A stretch of 64,000 nt of DNA, from contig JAKPQA010000237.1 of NCBI GenBank assembly GCA_029547025.1, forward strand, positions 1 through 64,000, given 5' to 3'. Under the pieces are notes generated by a model that was not told the origin of the DNA, ran no database searches, and saw only the letters and a list, made by a program, of their open reading frames with translations. This DNA comes from Armatimonadota bacterium (lineage in GTDB: Bacteria; Armatimonadota; Zipacnadia; UBA1398; JAKPQA01). Made by a program: the position numbers and the translations under genes. The number at the start of each line of letters is the position of its first letter. Position 1 is the first letter of the stretch. Positions 27,645 to 37,005 of this stretch are shown piece by piece.

Positions 27645-29490
27645 TCGGTTCACGTCCTCCCGGGGGCGTGCATGACGCCCCGCTGTCTCGAGGGATGAGT
27701 CCCAGCACATCCGTTGGCGCGGCGTCCCGCCACCTCAACAGCGTGCGGTCATCCACGTCGACCCCCAGACTCGAAGCCAGCTCCGTAAGAATGTACATCA
27801 GGTCGGGCGATCGGAGAAGGGTCGCTCGAATATGGTGACGCTCAAGCTGCGACGCCATCTCAAGTACCTCATCATGAGCTGCCGCCAGCTCCGCCTCGCG
27901 CTGGGCACCGGGCGGAAGAGCCCGACACAAGGCCGCGCGGGCGGCGAGCACCGGGAGGCCAAGCCCCGCGTTCTGGGCCTCCGACAGCGCGCGCCGCGCC
28001 GCCGCGATAGCCTCCTGACGCCGTCCATCGGCCAAAAACGCCGCCGACAGCACGCGCCGCGCCTCCGCCGATAGGTGCCGCGCCCCTGCCTCCTCCGCCT
28101 GCTGAACCGTCTCCTCGGCGATATGCAGCGCGCGATGGGGGGCCTCACGCAGACAGGCCACCTCGGCTTGCACCAGGCGCGCCCAGCAGGCATAGAGACT
28201 CGCGCCGACGCCGTTGGCGGCATGGAGCGCGCGCTTGGCCAACTCTTCGGCATCGGACAGGAGGTGACTCATCAGACATGAACGCGAGAGGGCCAGAGCC
28301 GAGAACAGCTCCGGCATCGCGCTGCGGACCCGCGTCGCCATCTCGAGACCCTCCCGTCCCGCCTCACGCGCCTCCTCCAGACGCCCCACCGCAGCGTACC
28401 ACTCACATAAGCATGCCAGTGCCGCCGCCTGTCGGCTCTGGTCGGCCGAAAGCTCGGCCATCCGAAGCGTTCGGTCCAGGTGCACATGGGCGGAGCCCAC
28501 CTCACCGGCTCTCAGGAGGCTCAGGCCGTAAGTCAGGTCCGCCTCGAGCCCTTGGTCGGGCAGCCCGGCCTCCCGCGCGCACTCGGCCGCCCGCCGGGCG
28601 TACCGCGCCGCCGCCCGGTACCGGCCCCACGCCATAGCCACGTTCGCGCGATTGGCGAGAACGTAGGTCCGGGCAAAGGCCCCGATCTCTCCCCCCTCCG
28701 CGGCCGCCGCCTCCTGCTCAGCCCGGGCCAGCTGTGCCCACGCCTCTCGAATCCGACCCATCTGCTCGTAGATGGCCGCCAGAGAGAGAATGGCCGCCCA
28801 CCGGGTCCCCGCATCGTCTGAGGTCACGAGCTTCCCAGCGTGCTCCAGGGCCAAGGTGAACTGCCCGGTACTCTGGAGGGCGCTCACCAGGCTCTGCCGG
28901 CACGCCCGTGCCCCGGCCCGCTCGCGCAACGCCTCGAAAGCGGCCAGAGCACCCTCCAGTTGCTCGATGGCTTCCGGAAATGAGCCGAGCTGAATCAGGC
29001 TGTTCCCGCCCCGCAGACGAGCCCGTGCCCCCAGGAGGGGCTCGCCCAGCGACTCGGCCAGCTCAACGACCTCCGCGTACGTGGCCGCGGCCCGGGCATG
29101 GTCCGGGGGAGCCGCCAGGGCCGCGCCCAGACGCATCAACGATTCCACGCGCTGCTGCAGGTCCGTGCGGGCTCGGCCGAACAGTCGGCGAGGGCCGTCA
29201 CCATCGGGTGAAGTGCGAGGAATCTCCGGATCGCCTTCGGAGTCCTCCGCGTCCTCGTCGGGCCCCTCGACGTAGAAGTAGGGCAAGCGGCGGTGTGTCA
29301 ACCGCGCGATGCGCTGCATCACATCCAACGGCGGAAGCGTCGTGCCCTTGATGTAGCGGTAGACGAGTGCCCTCGAGCAGCCCAAAGCCTCGGCGAAGGC
29401 GCGCACCGACCCATAGCCGGCACTCTCGATGGCCGCCTGGATCCGTCGCCCGTGCTCGAGACGGCCCTCTGGAGTCGAGAAATCCCACAT
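27634..29490 (-). CDS. XRE-family HTH protein with long TPR array
   Basis: The 618-residue protein starts with a Cro/C1-type helix-turn-helix (about 10-60; VRAFAEALGCSRALVYRYIKG). A short acidic linker follows, then about 480 residues of TPR-like helical pairs. Examples are GNSLIQLGSFPEAIEQLEGAL and LAAIYEQMGRIREAWAQL. The layout resembles peptide- or protein-sensing RRNPP or MalT-like regulators, although no ligand is evident. ATG 29490 gives the conserved HTH start. An extended -10 (TGCTAGAAT) lies 36-44 nt upstream. The overlapping lipoprotein gene may be its partner or target. Confidence 0.75.
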   Translation of the reverse strand: MWDFSTPEGRLEHGRRIQAAIESAGYGSVRAFAEALGCSRALVYRYIKGTTLPPLDVMQRIARLTHRRLPYFYVEGPDEDAEDSEGDPEIPRTSPDGDGPRRLFGRARTDLQQRVESLMRLGAALAAPPDHARAAATYAEVVELAESLGEPLLGARARLRGGNSLIQLGSFPEAIEQLEGALAAFEALRERAGARACRQSLVSALQSTGQFTLALEHAGKLVTSDDAGTRWAAILSLAAIYEQMGRIREAWAQLARAEQEAAAAEGGEIGAFARTYVLANRANVAMAWGRYRAAARYARRAAECAREAGLPDQGLEADLTYGLSLLRAGEVGSAHVHLDRTLRMAELSADQSRQAAALACLCEWYAAVGRLEEAREAGREGLEMATRVRSAMPELFSALALSRSCLMSHLLSDAEELAKRALHAANGVGASLYACWARLVQAEVACLREAPHRALHIAEETVQQAEEAGARHLSAEARRVLSAAFLADGRRQEAIAAARRALSEAQNAGLGLPVLAARAALCRALPPGAQREAELAAAHDEVLEMASQLERHHIRATLLRSPDLMYILTELASSLGVDVDDRTLLRWRDAAPTDVLGLIPRDSGASCTPPGGREPNAD

Positions 29491-29525
29491 GCAGGTCCCC
29501 GCGCTCTGAGGATCAATACAGGGGG

Positions 29526-29534
29526 ATTCTAGCA
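29526..29534 (-). promoter_or_regulatory. Extended -10 promoter element for the XRE-TPR gene
   Basis: On the minus strand TGCTAGAAT fits the extended -10 consensus (TGnTATAAT, five of six in the hexamer). No -35 hexamer is seen at 17 nt, as is usual for extended -10 promoters. It would start transcription near 29519-29520, about 30 nt before ATG 29490. This also argues against the longer start at 29535, which overlaps the element. Confidence 0.45.
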
Positions 29535-29637
29535 TCGCGCGACAGCTGCGCCGCCCCGAACTCGAACGACTCGTTGGGAAAGTCAATGATGATGCGACAG
29601 ACCGGCCCCGACAGCCAGCCACACCCGCCACGAGGTG

Positions 29638-30978
29638 CTAACGGCTGAAGCGGGAGAACAGGCTTCGGCTCTCGTCGTCTGGGCTCGAGTAGGGGAGGGG
29701 CATCGTCGGGCGGCGCGGAGGGTCATAGGCGGGTTCAGTGTAGGTCAGCCCTTCCTCGAACAGCACCGAGAAGTGCCCGACCTCGAGAGGCGGAGCCGTC
29801 CGCGTCCCAAGGGGATCCGCCGATGACAAGACCCGTGCTTCGCTCTTGAGTGAGATCTCGCCCCATCCGGCCACCTGTTCGGCCTGCGGGATGGTCCAGA
29901 AGCCGAAATAGGTCTCGGCCTCTCGTCCGCGCAGCAGTCGACGCAGGTGCAGGCCCTCTCGGGGGTGGGCCCACTCGTCGGGCAGGATGGTCGGGCGAAG
30001 CGGCTGTTCCACGGTAACGTAGCGGTGCGCGAACATGGCCCACGGCCTTCCCGAGATCGAGTAGACCGAGTATACGCCACGCCCCTCGGCATCCAGCCGC
30101 GTCACCTTCACCGTGCCGTCCCGGAGACGCAGGATCATGTACTTCTCTATTCCGCCCTCGACGTACTGCTCGAGGTAACCCAAGCCCTGGGTGGGGCCCA
30201 CATCGACAACATCGCTGTTGGTGACTGGCAAGCTATTGAAGACAAAGTTCGTTGCCAACAGCACCCGGTTACCCTCGTGGGGAACATAGACGTTGAACGC
30301 CAGGAACGGATACAGACGCAGCTTGGGTATGACACGCATCGAGCATGCAAAGTAGCGCGGGAACTTGTGCTCCGCGAGAACAGGAACGCGCTCGAGTATG
30401 AAAGGACCCGTGTACAGGACGCAGTCTCCTGGTGAGTGGGCGAACTGCGCCTGGTCGGGATTGGCAAGGGTCTGAGGCGCGATCACACCCGTGACCGGCA
30501 CATCGCCGCCACTGACGACCGGGATCCCCGTGGGCGAGGTCAACAGCGCCGGCCCACTCTCCGGATCGGGCCGCGCAGCCTGGGGCACGTAGCTGGGCAC
30601 AGGCACCTCGATTGACGACACGGCGCGCGTGGGGGGCGGGACATAGGACGGAACCACGCCAGGCCCCTCCGCGACGGCCCCTCCGGTCGCGGCGCCCGCC
30701 CCACTGGTTTGGGGTTCCCAGGAGCCGTCCCGTTCTCCGGGACCCGGGCAGTAGTGGGTGGGGCTGGGGCAGGCGTGGGCGATGGCATAGGGCGGGATCA
30801 CGAACCGGTCCCGGCAGGCCCCCCCGCGTAGCGCACAGCAGATCCCGCAGTGGTTGAGGCTACGGTGATCCTCCGGCCGAGCACCCTCTGCCGCCGCGGG
30901 CGACGCCATGGGTGCCAGGGTTCCAAGCAACCAGGCCATGAGCAAGAGTGGCTGGGAGTGCCGCAGTGATCGCGTCAT
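29638..30978 (-). CDS. Secreted Cys- and Pro-rich protein of unknown function
   Basis: I do not recognise this 446-residue protein. It has a signal peptide (LLLMAWLLGTLAPMASPAAA). A cysteine-rich segment of about 45 residues (NHCGICC, GGACRDR, HACPSP, HYCPGPG) follows. A Pro/Val-rich linker with repeated VPSYVP comes next. A beta-rich domain (about 180-400) contains HKFPRYFACSMRVIPKLRLY and MILRLRDGTVKVTRLD. Eight cysteines in the first third suggest disulfides outside the cytoplasm. A weak ribosome site (GGAACG) precedes ATG 30978. The 184 nt upstream, up to the next gene at 31163, hold no feature I can name. Confidence 0.55.
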   Translation of the reverse strand: MTRSLRHSQPLLLMAWLLGTLAPMASPAAAEGARPEDHRSLNHCGICCALRGGACRDRFVIPPYAIAHACPSPTHYCPGPGERDGSWEPQTSGAGAATGGAVAEGPGVVPSYVPPPTRAVSSIEVPVPSYVPQAARPDPESGPALLTSPTGIPVVSGGDVPVTGVIAPQTLANPDQAQFAHSPGDCVLYTGPFILERVPVLAEHKFPRYFACSMRVIPKLRLYPFLAFNVYVPHEGNRVLLATNFVFNSLPVTNSDVVDVGPTQGLGYLEQYVEGGIEKYMILRLRDGTVKVTRLDAEGRGVYSVYSISGRPWAMFAHRYVTVEQPLRPTILPDEWAHPREGLHLRRLLRGREAETYFGFWTIPQAEQVAGWGEISLKSEARVLSSADPLGTRTAPPLEVGHFSVLFEEGLTYTEPAYDPPRRPTMPLPYSSPDDESRSLFSRFSR

Positions 30979-31162
30979 GTCGGGACATCGTTCCTTGATA
31001 CTCGGCGAAGATTGGAAGACTCACGCAAGCACAAGCTGCAAGCACGTCGCGCATCCCAAGCACATCGAAGCGAGCGCCATTACCGTCTCACACCGATTGA
31101 CTTATTCAGAGGCCGGCAGGTTCGTCCCTCCGGCGGCGAAACCGCGACGCGACTGGCACGCC

Positions 31163-31792
31163 CTAGTCGGCATCCACCCGACCCCTTACGGTGAGCGCAC
31201 CCGGATCGACCTCATAGAGGCGGTTGTCCTTCAGAACGAACAGGGACCCTCCGTTGGCGACCATGACAGGAAGGCCGAGCTTCGGCGCGTCCTCGAGCTT
31301 CACCACGCCTTGGCGGGCGAGAGTGGCCAGCTCGAACTTGTAGACACGATCCTCGACAGCCACGAAGAGGAAGCCATCCAGGGCCACCATTCCGGCCCCT
31401 GAGTTGCCGGCGGAGTGGTCCATGTCGGCCGAAGCCTGAACCTCCAGCGGATCCATTGCGACTCTATTCACCTTATCATCTTTCACCACGAAGACATCGT
31501 TGCCTACAGCCAGACTTGCCGACGTGCCGCTCTTCGGGACGCGGGGCAGGACCACGTTCCCCTCGGGGCGGAGTCCCCGGACGTCGAACTTGTACACACG
31601 ATCGCCACGCACGACGTAGAGATCCTTGCCCGCGGTGACCATCGAGGGATCTCCGATGTTCTTGGTCGAGAGGCTATCTCCGATGTCGTCAAACAGACCG
31701 GCTTCCGCCATCGGCGCCCGCACCATCGAGATGTAAACGAACACGGCAGAGAGAACGACCACGAGCGACACGCGGCGAGTCAGCGGAGACAT
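31163..31792 (-). CDS. Secreted small beta-propeller-like protein
   Basis: The 209-residue protein has a signal peptide (VSLVVVLSAVFVYISM). The mature part has four short repeats of the form GxxLYVVxxDRVYKFDxxxL: DLYVVRGDRVYKFDVRGL, DVFVVKDDKVNRVAMDPL, FLFVAVEDRVYKFELATL and SLFVLKDNRLYEVDPGAL. Each is about 45 residues with a Val/Tyr-rich strand pair, as in YVTN/PQQ-like propellers. Four blades is few for a closed propeller, so it may be an open or dimeric form. ATG 31792 is preceded by GAAGGGGG. Confidence 0.62.
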   Translation of the reverse strand: MSPLTRRVSLVVVLSAVFVYISMVRAPMAEAGLFDDIGDSLSTKNIGDPSMVTAGKDLYVVRGDRVYKFDVRGLRPEGNVVLPRVPKSGTSASLAVGNDVFVVKDDKVNRVAMDPLEVQASADMDHSAGNSGAGMVALDGFLFVAVEDRVYKFELATLARQGVVKLEDAPKLGLPVMVANGGSLFVLKDNRLYEVDPGALTVRGRVDAD

Positions 31793-32086
31793 TGGGCACC
31801 GCCCCCTTCCACACCGCAGTGTACTTCGGTACACGCGCGGAGGCCAAGGGGCCGGGCTCGGTCGCGCCTCTCTCTTGGCCTTGCACTAGGCGGTGAGCCT
31901 CGACGGGCACGGATGGCCCGTCCACCGCACTGCCCTGTCGGGTGGAGGGCGCGCACGGAGGGGCGCCCGAAGGCCGAACAACCGTGGGGCTCACCCGAAG
32001 GCGCGGCTGGCTCGGACGGCCACGGAGGGCGCGATGATGGTCAATGCCGACAGGACCGGTCCGCTCGCGGGCAGTCGCCCGCAGCG
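31793..32086. other. Gene-free interval with a GTGTAC-TTCG-GTACAC hairpin
   Basis: About 294 bases between two minus-strand genes hold no convincing reading frame. The one distinct element is a perfect 6-bp inverted repeat with a 4-nt loop at 31819-31834. It is a stable cUUCGg hairpin when read on the plus strand. It lies about 27 nt upstream of the propeller gene ATG and has no T tract, so a leader structure or operator is as likely as a terminator. Confidence 0.35.
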
Positions 32087-33589
32087 TCAGCCTCGGCCCT
32101 GCACTGCCAGGTGCTCGAGCACTTGCTGGGCCGACGGGCGAGTCCGGAGAACCGCCGACCAGTCGGTCCGCTCCTCCACCGCCCTCTTGGCTTGCGCCGC
32201 GAATGACGTGTCGCCCAAAAGGATCGCGCCCACCAGGTGGGCATCTCGGAAGAGGAACTGGAAGTAGGTGGACTCGGACGCGTGATGCACGACCCGAAAG
32301 CTGGCGTCCTGAGGTTCAACCAGACCAACGCTGAACAGATCAATGCCCAAGACCTTGAGGGTGTTCGACCGGGGGATGCCGCCAAACTCGACCGACAGGC
32401 CGGCCGCGTTCATGCCGGCGATGCTGCCCTGGAACTGGGCGGGAGCCCAGAGACCATACACAGTGCCCCGATGCTCCGCCACGTCGCCAGCGGCCAGGAT
32501 GTCGGGCGCGGAGGTCTTCATGTGATCATCGACGATAATGCCCTGGTTCACACCCAAGCCCGCGGAGCGCGCCAGATGGCTGTTGGGCCGCACCCCGGTG
32601 GTGATCACAACCAGGTCAGCGCGGACCTCGTCTCCACCCTCCAGCAGCACACTGCGAACCCGCTCGTCGCCCAGGATCTCCTGCACGCGCACACCCAGGC
32701 GTACGTCGATCCCCAGGGCACCGACCAGCCTCGCGAGGAGCCGCCCGGCCCCCTCACAGAGCTGGCGGGCCAGCAGCCAGGCATACCCCTCCAGAATCGT
32801 GACCTGGGCGCCCCGTCGGGCCAGCGCACCGGCCGTCTCCAACCCCAGAATGCCGCCCCCGAGGCACACACACCGGACGCCGTCGCCCACAGCGCCGAGG
32901 ATACGATCCGCATCCTGGATCGTGCGTAGAGCCGTCACGCCCTCACGGCGAGACCCCGGAATCGGGGGGACGAACGGATGGGCGCCCGCGGTGATCACCA
33001 GCCGGTCATATGCCTCCCATGTTCCGTCGGACAGCCGGACTGAGTGAGTCCCGGGATCGATCTCCGCTGCCTCTGCACCTGCGACCAGGTCAATGGCTTG
33101 AGTCTCATACCAGGCGCCCGGGTGAATGGGCAGCGCCTCCGCAGGGACTTCGCCGGCCAGATAGCGGGTCAGGTTGAGCCGGTAATAGGGCAGTCCGGGC
33201 TCCCGACACACCAACAAGACCTCGGCCTCGGGAGCGGCCGCGCGGATAGCTTCCGCTGCCGATAGCCCGGCGATACCCCCGCCGACCACGATGGCTCTGC
33301 CGAGATCGCTCGCCCGGTCGGCCGCCGCTCCCGGCGCGCTCTGAGCGTCGAAACGGTCGCGCCCGGCGGCACAGACCGGGCACACCTCAGGCGGCTCGCC
33401 TCCCCCATGGACATGCCCGCAGTTGAGGCACCGCCAGGCGGTCGGCACGGACGCCGGCGCTGGCGCCGGCTCCTCGTAGAGCTCGAAGTCATCGCGATAG
33501 GCCCCACACACCGGGCACCACTCGGGCGGCTCATCACCACGATGGATGTACCCGCAGACCCCACAGCGCCACGCGGTGGGTGATGCCAT
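32087..33589 (-). CDS. NAD(P)H-dependent FAD oxidoreductase with two N-terminal rubredoxin-like domains
   Basis: The 500-residue protein carries two rubredoxin-like iron knuckles in tandem: C9/C12 with C25/C28, and C54/C57 with C70/C73. Both have the YIHRGDEPPEWCPVCG-type spacing of rubrerythrin-class rubredoxins. A pyridine nucleotide-disulfide-type flavoprotein follows: FAD-binding GGGIAG (103-108), NAD(P)-binding GGGILG (244-249), and a late FAD motif (ILAAGDVAE). A C-terminal NADH-rubredoxin-reductase-like domain completes it. It can probably pass electrons from NAD(P)H through FAD to its own rubredoxin centres, for oxygen or peroxide reduction. It lies 30 nt after the permease gene, which is unexpected company. 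Confidence 0.88.
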   Translation of the reverse strand: MASPTAWRCGVCGYIHRGDEPPEWCPVCGAYRDDFELYEEPAPAPASVPTAWRCLNCGHVHGGGEPPEVCPVCAAGRDRFDAQSAPGAAADRASDLGRAIVVGGGIAGLSAAEAIRAAAPEAEVLLVCREPGLPYYRLNLTRYLAGEVPAEALPIHPGAWYETQAIDLVAGAEAAEIDPGTHSVRLSDGTWEAYDRLVITAGAHPFVPPIPGSRREGVTALRTIQDADRILGAVGDGVRCVCLGGGILGLETAGALARRGAQVTILEGYAWLLARQLCEGAGRLLARLVGALGIDVRLGVRVQEILGDERVRSVLLEGGDEVRADLVVITTGVRPNSHLARSAGLGVNQGIIVDDHMKTSAPDILAAGDVAEHRGTVYGLWAPAQFQGSIAGMNAAGLSVEFGGIPRSNTLKVLGIDLFSVGLVEPQDASFRVVHHASESTYFQFLFRDAHLVGAILLGDTSFAAQAKRAVEERTDWSAVLRTRPSAQQVLEHLAVQGRG

Positions 33590-33619
33590 CGGCCGACCTC
33601 CCGGAGATCACGGGGCCAC

Positions 33620-34477
33620 TCAGCCCTTGAGCGCGCCCATGGTAATGCCCTTGGTCAGGTGTTTCTGGAGGAACGCATAGAGTAGCAGTGTCGGCATCAT
33701 GACCATCACCAGGGCAGCGAACGCCTCGCCCCAGTCACTGCGGTACTGGCTGACAATGGTGATGTTGGCCAGGCCCAGCGGCAGGGTCCGAATGGTCTCG
33801 GACGCCTTGCCCGAGAGGAACATGAAGGCCAGGAAGAACTCATTCCACGTGGAGAGGAACGAGAAGATGGCGACGGTGATCAGACCTGGCCGAGCCAGGG
33901 GCAACATGATGGACCAGAAGGCTTTGACCTCGCTGGCACCATCCATGAGGGCGGACTCGTGCAGTTCGCTGGGCAGCGACTTGAAGAACCCCGTCAGGAT
34001 GAAGACGGAGAAGGGCATGCCAAAAGCCACATAGACCATGAGCAGCCCGGTCAGGCTATCCAGCAGATGGAAGCGCTTCATCTGGAAGAACAGGGGCACG
34101 ATCGCGAGTTGGAGGGGGATCATCAAGCCGGCCAGGAAGTAGAAGAACAGGGGCCGCGCGCCCCGGAAGTGGAAGCGCGACAGCGCGTAGGCTGTCATGG
34201 CCGAGAGAATCAGCACTGCCGCGACCGTCGCCACGGTGATGGCCACGCTGTTGCCAAAATACTGACCGAAGCGTCCATCGGTCCAGGCCCGTACGAAGTT
34301 GGGCCACTGCAGGTCATTCCAGGGCGGCAGCTTGAAGGGCTCGAGAAACACGTCCTTGTCACGCTTGAGTGAGCTGTACAGCAGCCACACCATGGGGTAG
34401 ACCACGACCACGGTGTAGCCCAGCAGTATCAGATAGATGGGCGGGTCCCAGATCGAGAACCGCCGTCGGCTCTCCAT
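33620..34477 (-). CDS. Carbohydrate ABC transporter permease, MalG type
   Basis: The 285-residue inner-membrane protein has six predicted helices. The cytoplasmic EAA-type loop (ESALMDGASEVKAFWSIMLPLARPG) docks the ATPase. It ends with the family-typical KHLTKGITMGALKG. It should pair with the permease half of the fusion protein 12 nt upstream to form the membrane channel of a CUT1-type sugar importer. No ATPase gene is nearby, so a shared MsmX-like ATPase elsewhere is likely. Confidence 0.94.
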   Translation of the reverse strand: MESRRRFSIWDPPIYLILLGYTVVVVYPMVWLLYSSLKRDKDVFLEPFKLPPWNDLQWPNFVRAWTDGRFGQYFGNSVAITVATVAAVLILSAMTAYALSRFHFRGARPLFFYFLAGLMIPLQLAIVPLFFQMKRFHLLDSLTGLLMVYVAFGMPFSVFILTGFFKSLPSELHESALMDGASEVKAFWSIMLPLARPGLITVAIFSFLSTWNEFFLAFMFLSGKASETIRTLPLGLANITIVSQYRSDWGEAFAALVMVMMPTLLLYAFLQKHLTKGITMGALKG

Positions 34478-34489
34478 GCGCTACCTCAC

Positions 34490-36928
34490 TCAGTACTCAA
34501 CCGTCTCGCGCCGCATGAGGCGAAGCGTCGCGGCAGTGCCGAAGAACACCATGAGGAACAGCAGCACCGCGATAGCGGTGGCCTCCCCGACCTTGTACTC
34601 GGTGAACATGTCCTGAACCATCAACGTCCCGACCACATGCACTTCGGTGACCGGCCTTTGGTTGGTAAACAACCATATTACTTCGAACGCCTTCATGCCC
34701 CCGATGACCATAAACACGATGGCGATAGACAGCACGTCCCAGATAAGAGGGAGCGTGATCGTCCAGAACTGGCGGAAGGCCGAGGCGCCATCCAAGTCAG
34801 CGGCCTCGTAGAGGCTCTGGGGAATGCTCTCCATGGCCGCGAGGAATAGCAGCATGTTGAAGCCGCATGCACCCCAGATGGACATGGGGATGAGGGCGGT
34901 GTAGAGGTGCTCCTGCGACGTCCAGGCGTAGCCTTTGAAGTAGTCAAGGCCAATGGCGGTCAGCAGGCGGTTGATAGGCCCTCCGCTGGGCTCATAGAGC
35001 TGCATCCACAGCAATGTGGCCGCCACGCTGCCCAAGATGTTGGGGAAGAAGAACACAATGCGGAACACCTTGGAGCCCCACAGGTTGCGGCTGATGCATG
35101 TCGCGAGGAACAGGGAGAGCGGCAGGACACAGGCGGGAATCACGAACATCAAGTACAGGTTATTCCGAAGAGCGATCCAAAAACCGTCGCTCTCAAACAG
35201 CATCCGCGCGAACTGCTGCAGCCCCACATACTGCATCGGCGTCAGGCCGTCCCAGCGGTTGACCGACCACACGAAGGACTTGAGGCTCGGGACCACCACG
35301 AACACCGTGTACAGTATGACCGCCGGGCCCACGAACAGGACAATGTTGAACCAGCTCAGCCCCAGTCGTCTGGGGGCGTCGGTCCCGGCGGCGCCCCGGG
35401 ACTTCTCCTGGCGATAGCCGCGGAGGGTCACGGTGACCGTGTAGACGATCGCGGCGAGCAGGAGACCCATGAGCGTCAAGGGCTGCCACACGTGACGGAC
35501 GGTGATCTGGTCCGGGTTGGCCTTGCGGGCCCGCACGGCGATGGCGCCGTTTTCGAGGTTCCTGGCCGCCTGGGCAGGGTCCAGCTTCCCGGTGATGACA
35601 CCGACGCGCGCGTCGCTCCAGTACTGCGCGAACTCGGGGAAACCCTCGCCGGGAGCCGCGCCGTAGGCTGACTTGCTGGCGTTGGTGATGCGGACCAGAT
35701 CGGCCAGGTCCTCGCTGACATTGCCTTCGGTAGCTCCCTTCACCGCTGCGACAATGTCGCGCATCCGGCAGAACTTGCCGGCCTGGGCGCGTGAGGTCAT
35801 GAAGCGCAGGAAGTCGACTCCCTGCCTGGCGTGGGGCGCGGCCCGGAACACGAAGTAGTAGCTCGTGGCCGTATAGACGGCTGTCGGGTCGCCCTTCCCA
35901 CCGGGTACGATCGGCAGGTTGAAGGCGCCCAGACGGAACCCCTCCGGAATCTTCCCAAGCATCTCGCTCTTGAGCCATGACCCGCACGGGATCATGGCCG
36001 TCTTCCCGTTGAAGAAGCGCTGCTGAGCCATGGTGTGGCTGTGGCCCATGCACCCTGGCTCGAAGTACTTGGTGGCCACCTCCTGAGTCAGGGTCAGCGC
36101 CTTGATGAGTTGCGGGTTGTCGAAGCTCCCTGGTTCGAGGTTCTGCTGGGCGTAGAAGCCGTCCCGCCCGACCTGGTGGTAGTAGGCGGAATCGATCAGC
36201 GACTGGGCATAATCAGGGTACTGTCCCTGGAACGCCAACGGATGGACCACGGCCTCGCCGGCCGAGGCGGGATGCGAAGCCCGGTAAGCCTTAAGCGTCG
36301 TGGGCCGCATCTCCCCGGCATCTACGAACGCATCAAGGTCGTACCAGCCCGCCGGAAGCTTGGCCTCCTCGATGGTCTGGCATAGAGCGAGGAACTCATC
36401 CCAGGTCGTGGGGGGCCTCCAGCCGTTCTCCTCAAACATCGTCTTGTTGTACCAGATGGCGAACACCGAGTACAGGAACGGGATCCCGTAGGTCTTGCCC
36501 TCCCAGGTGTACCGCTCGAGGCTGCCCGTCAGAAACGAATCGCGCCACGTCGAGTCGTTCTCCCAGTTAGGACCATCGAGGAACTCATCGAGGGGGAGGA
36601 TGTCGCCATTGCGGATGAGCGCCCAGTAGTTCAGTCCGGCGTTGGTCACATCGGGGTAGCTGCCCTCGAGCACACGGACCCGCACCTTGTCGGCGATTCG
36701 CGGGTCACCGTAGAGGTCAATACTGACCCCGGGCACCTGCGTCTCGTAGTCGGCGGCGCACTGGGTGAAGAAGTCCAGGCCCTCGCCGCCTTCGAAGACA
36801 GGTACATCGACGGTCACCCGCTCAGGGGCACTACGGGAGTCCTCCTCGCCACCCGCCATCGGCCATGATAGAGCCCACATGGCCGCCACCAAAGCCACTC
36901 CGGCCACCTTAGCCTTACGTGCGTACAC
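34490..36928 (-). CDS. Fusion of extracellular sugar-binding protein and MalF-type permease
   Basis: The 812-residue protein contains two normally separate ABC-importer parts. Residues 1-28 are a signal sequence. About 38-470 match CUT1 solute-binding proteins (DFFTQCAADYETQVPGVSI, then TYGIPFLYSVFAIWYNKTMF, and W/Y-rich). A transmembrane helix (about 480-503) and basic linker lead to a six-helix permease (about 525-810). The permease has the EAA loop near 705-730 (SLYEAADLDGASAFRQFW). Topology fits: binding domain outside, tether helix, permease. GTG 36928 has a GGAG site 7 nt upstream. No frameshift is needed; codon use is continuous across the joint. See finding. Confidence 0.9.
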   Translation of the reverse strand: MYARKAKVAGVALVAAMWALSWPMAGGEEDSRSAPERVTVDVPVFEGGEGLDFFTQCAADYETQVPGVSIDLYGDPRIADKVRVRVLEGSYPDVTNAGLNYWALIRNGDILPLDEFLDGPNWENDSTWRDSFLTGSLERYTWEGKTYGIPFLYSVFAIWYNKTMFEENGWRPPTTWDEFLALCQTIEEAKLPAGWYDLDAFVDAGEMRPTTLKAYRASHPASAGEAVVHPLAFQGQYPDYAQSLIDSAYYHQVGRDGFYAQQNLEPGSFDNPQLIKALTLTQEVATKYFEPGCMGHSHTMAQQRFFNGKTAMIPCGSWLKSEMLGKIPEGFRLGAFNLPIVPGGKGDPTAVYTATSYYFVFRAAPHARQGVDFLRFMTSRAQAGKFCRMRDIVAAVKGATEGNVSEDLADLVRITNASKSAYGAAPGEGFPEFAQYWSDARVGVITGKLDPAQAARNLENGAIAVRARKANPDQITVRHVWQPLTLMGLLLAAIVYTVTVTLRGYRQEKSRGAAGTDAPRRLGLSWFNIVLFVGPAVILYTVFVVVPSLKSFVWSVNRWDGLTPMQYVGLQQFARMLFESDGFWIALRNNLYLMFVIPACVLPLSLFLATCISRNLWGSKVFRIVFFFPNILGSVAATLLWMQLYEPSGGPINRLLTAIGLDYFKGYAWTSQEHLYTALIPMSIWGACGFNMLLFLAAMESIPQSLYEAADLDGASAFRQFWTITLPLIWDVLSIAIVFMVIGGMKAFEVIWLFTNQRPVTEVHVVGTLMVQDMFTEYKVGEATAIAVLLFLMVFFGTAATLRLMRRETVEY

Positions 36929-37005
36929 GTTGCGCTCCAGTCCGCGTCATGCCGCCCACCACGTACCGGCGGCGATGCTGGGTTCGGGGCGCGGAGGCGA
37001 ATGAC

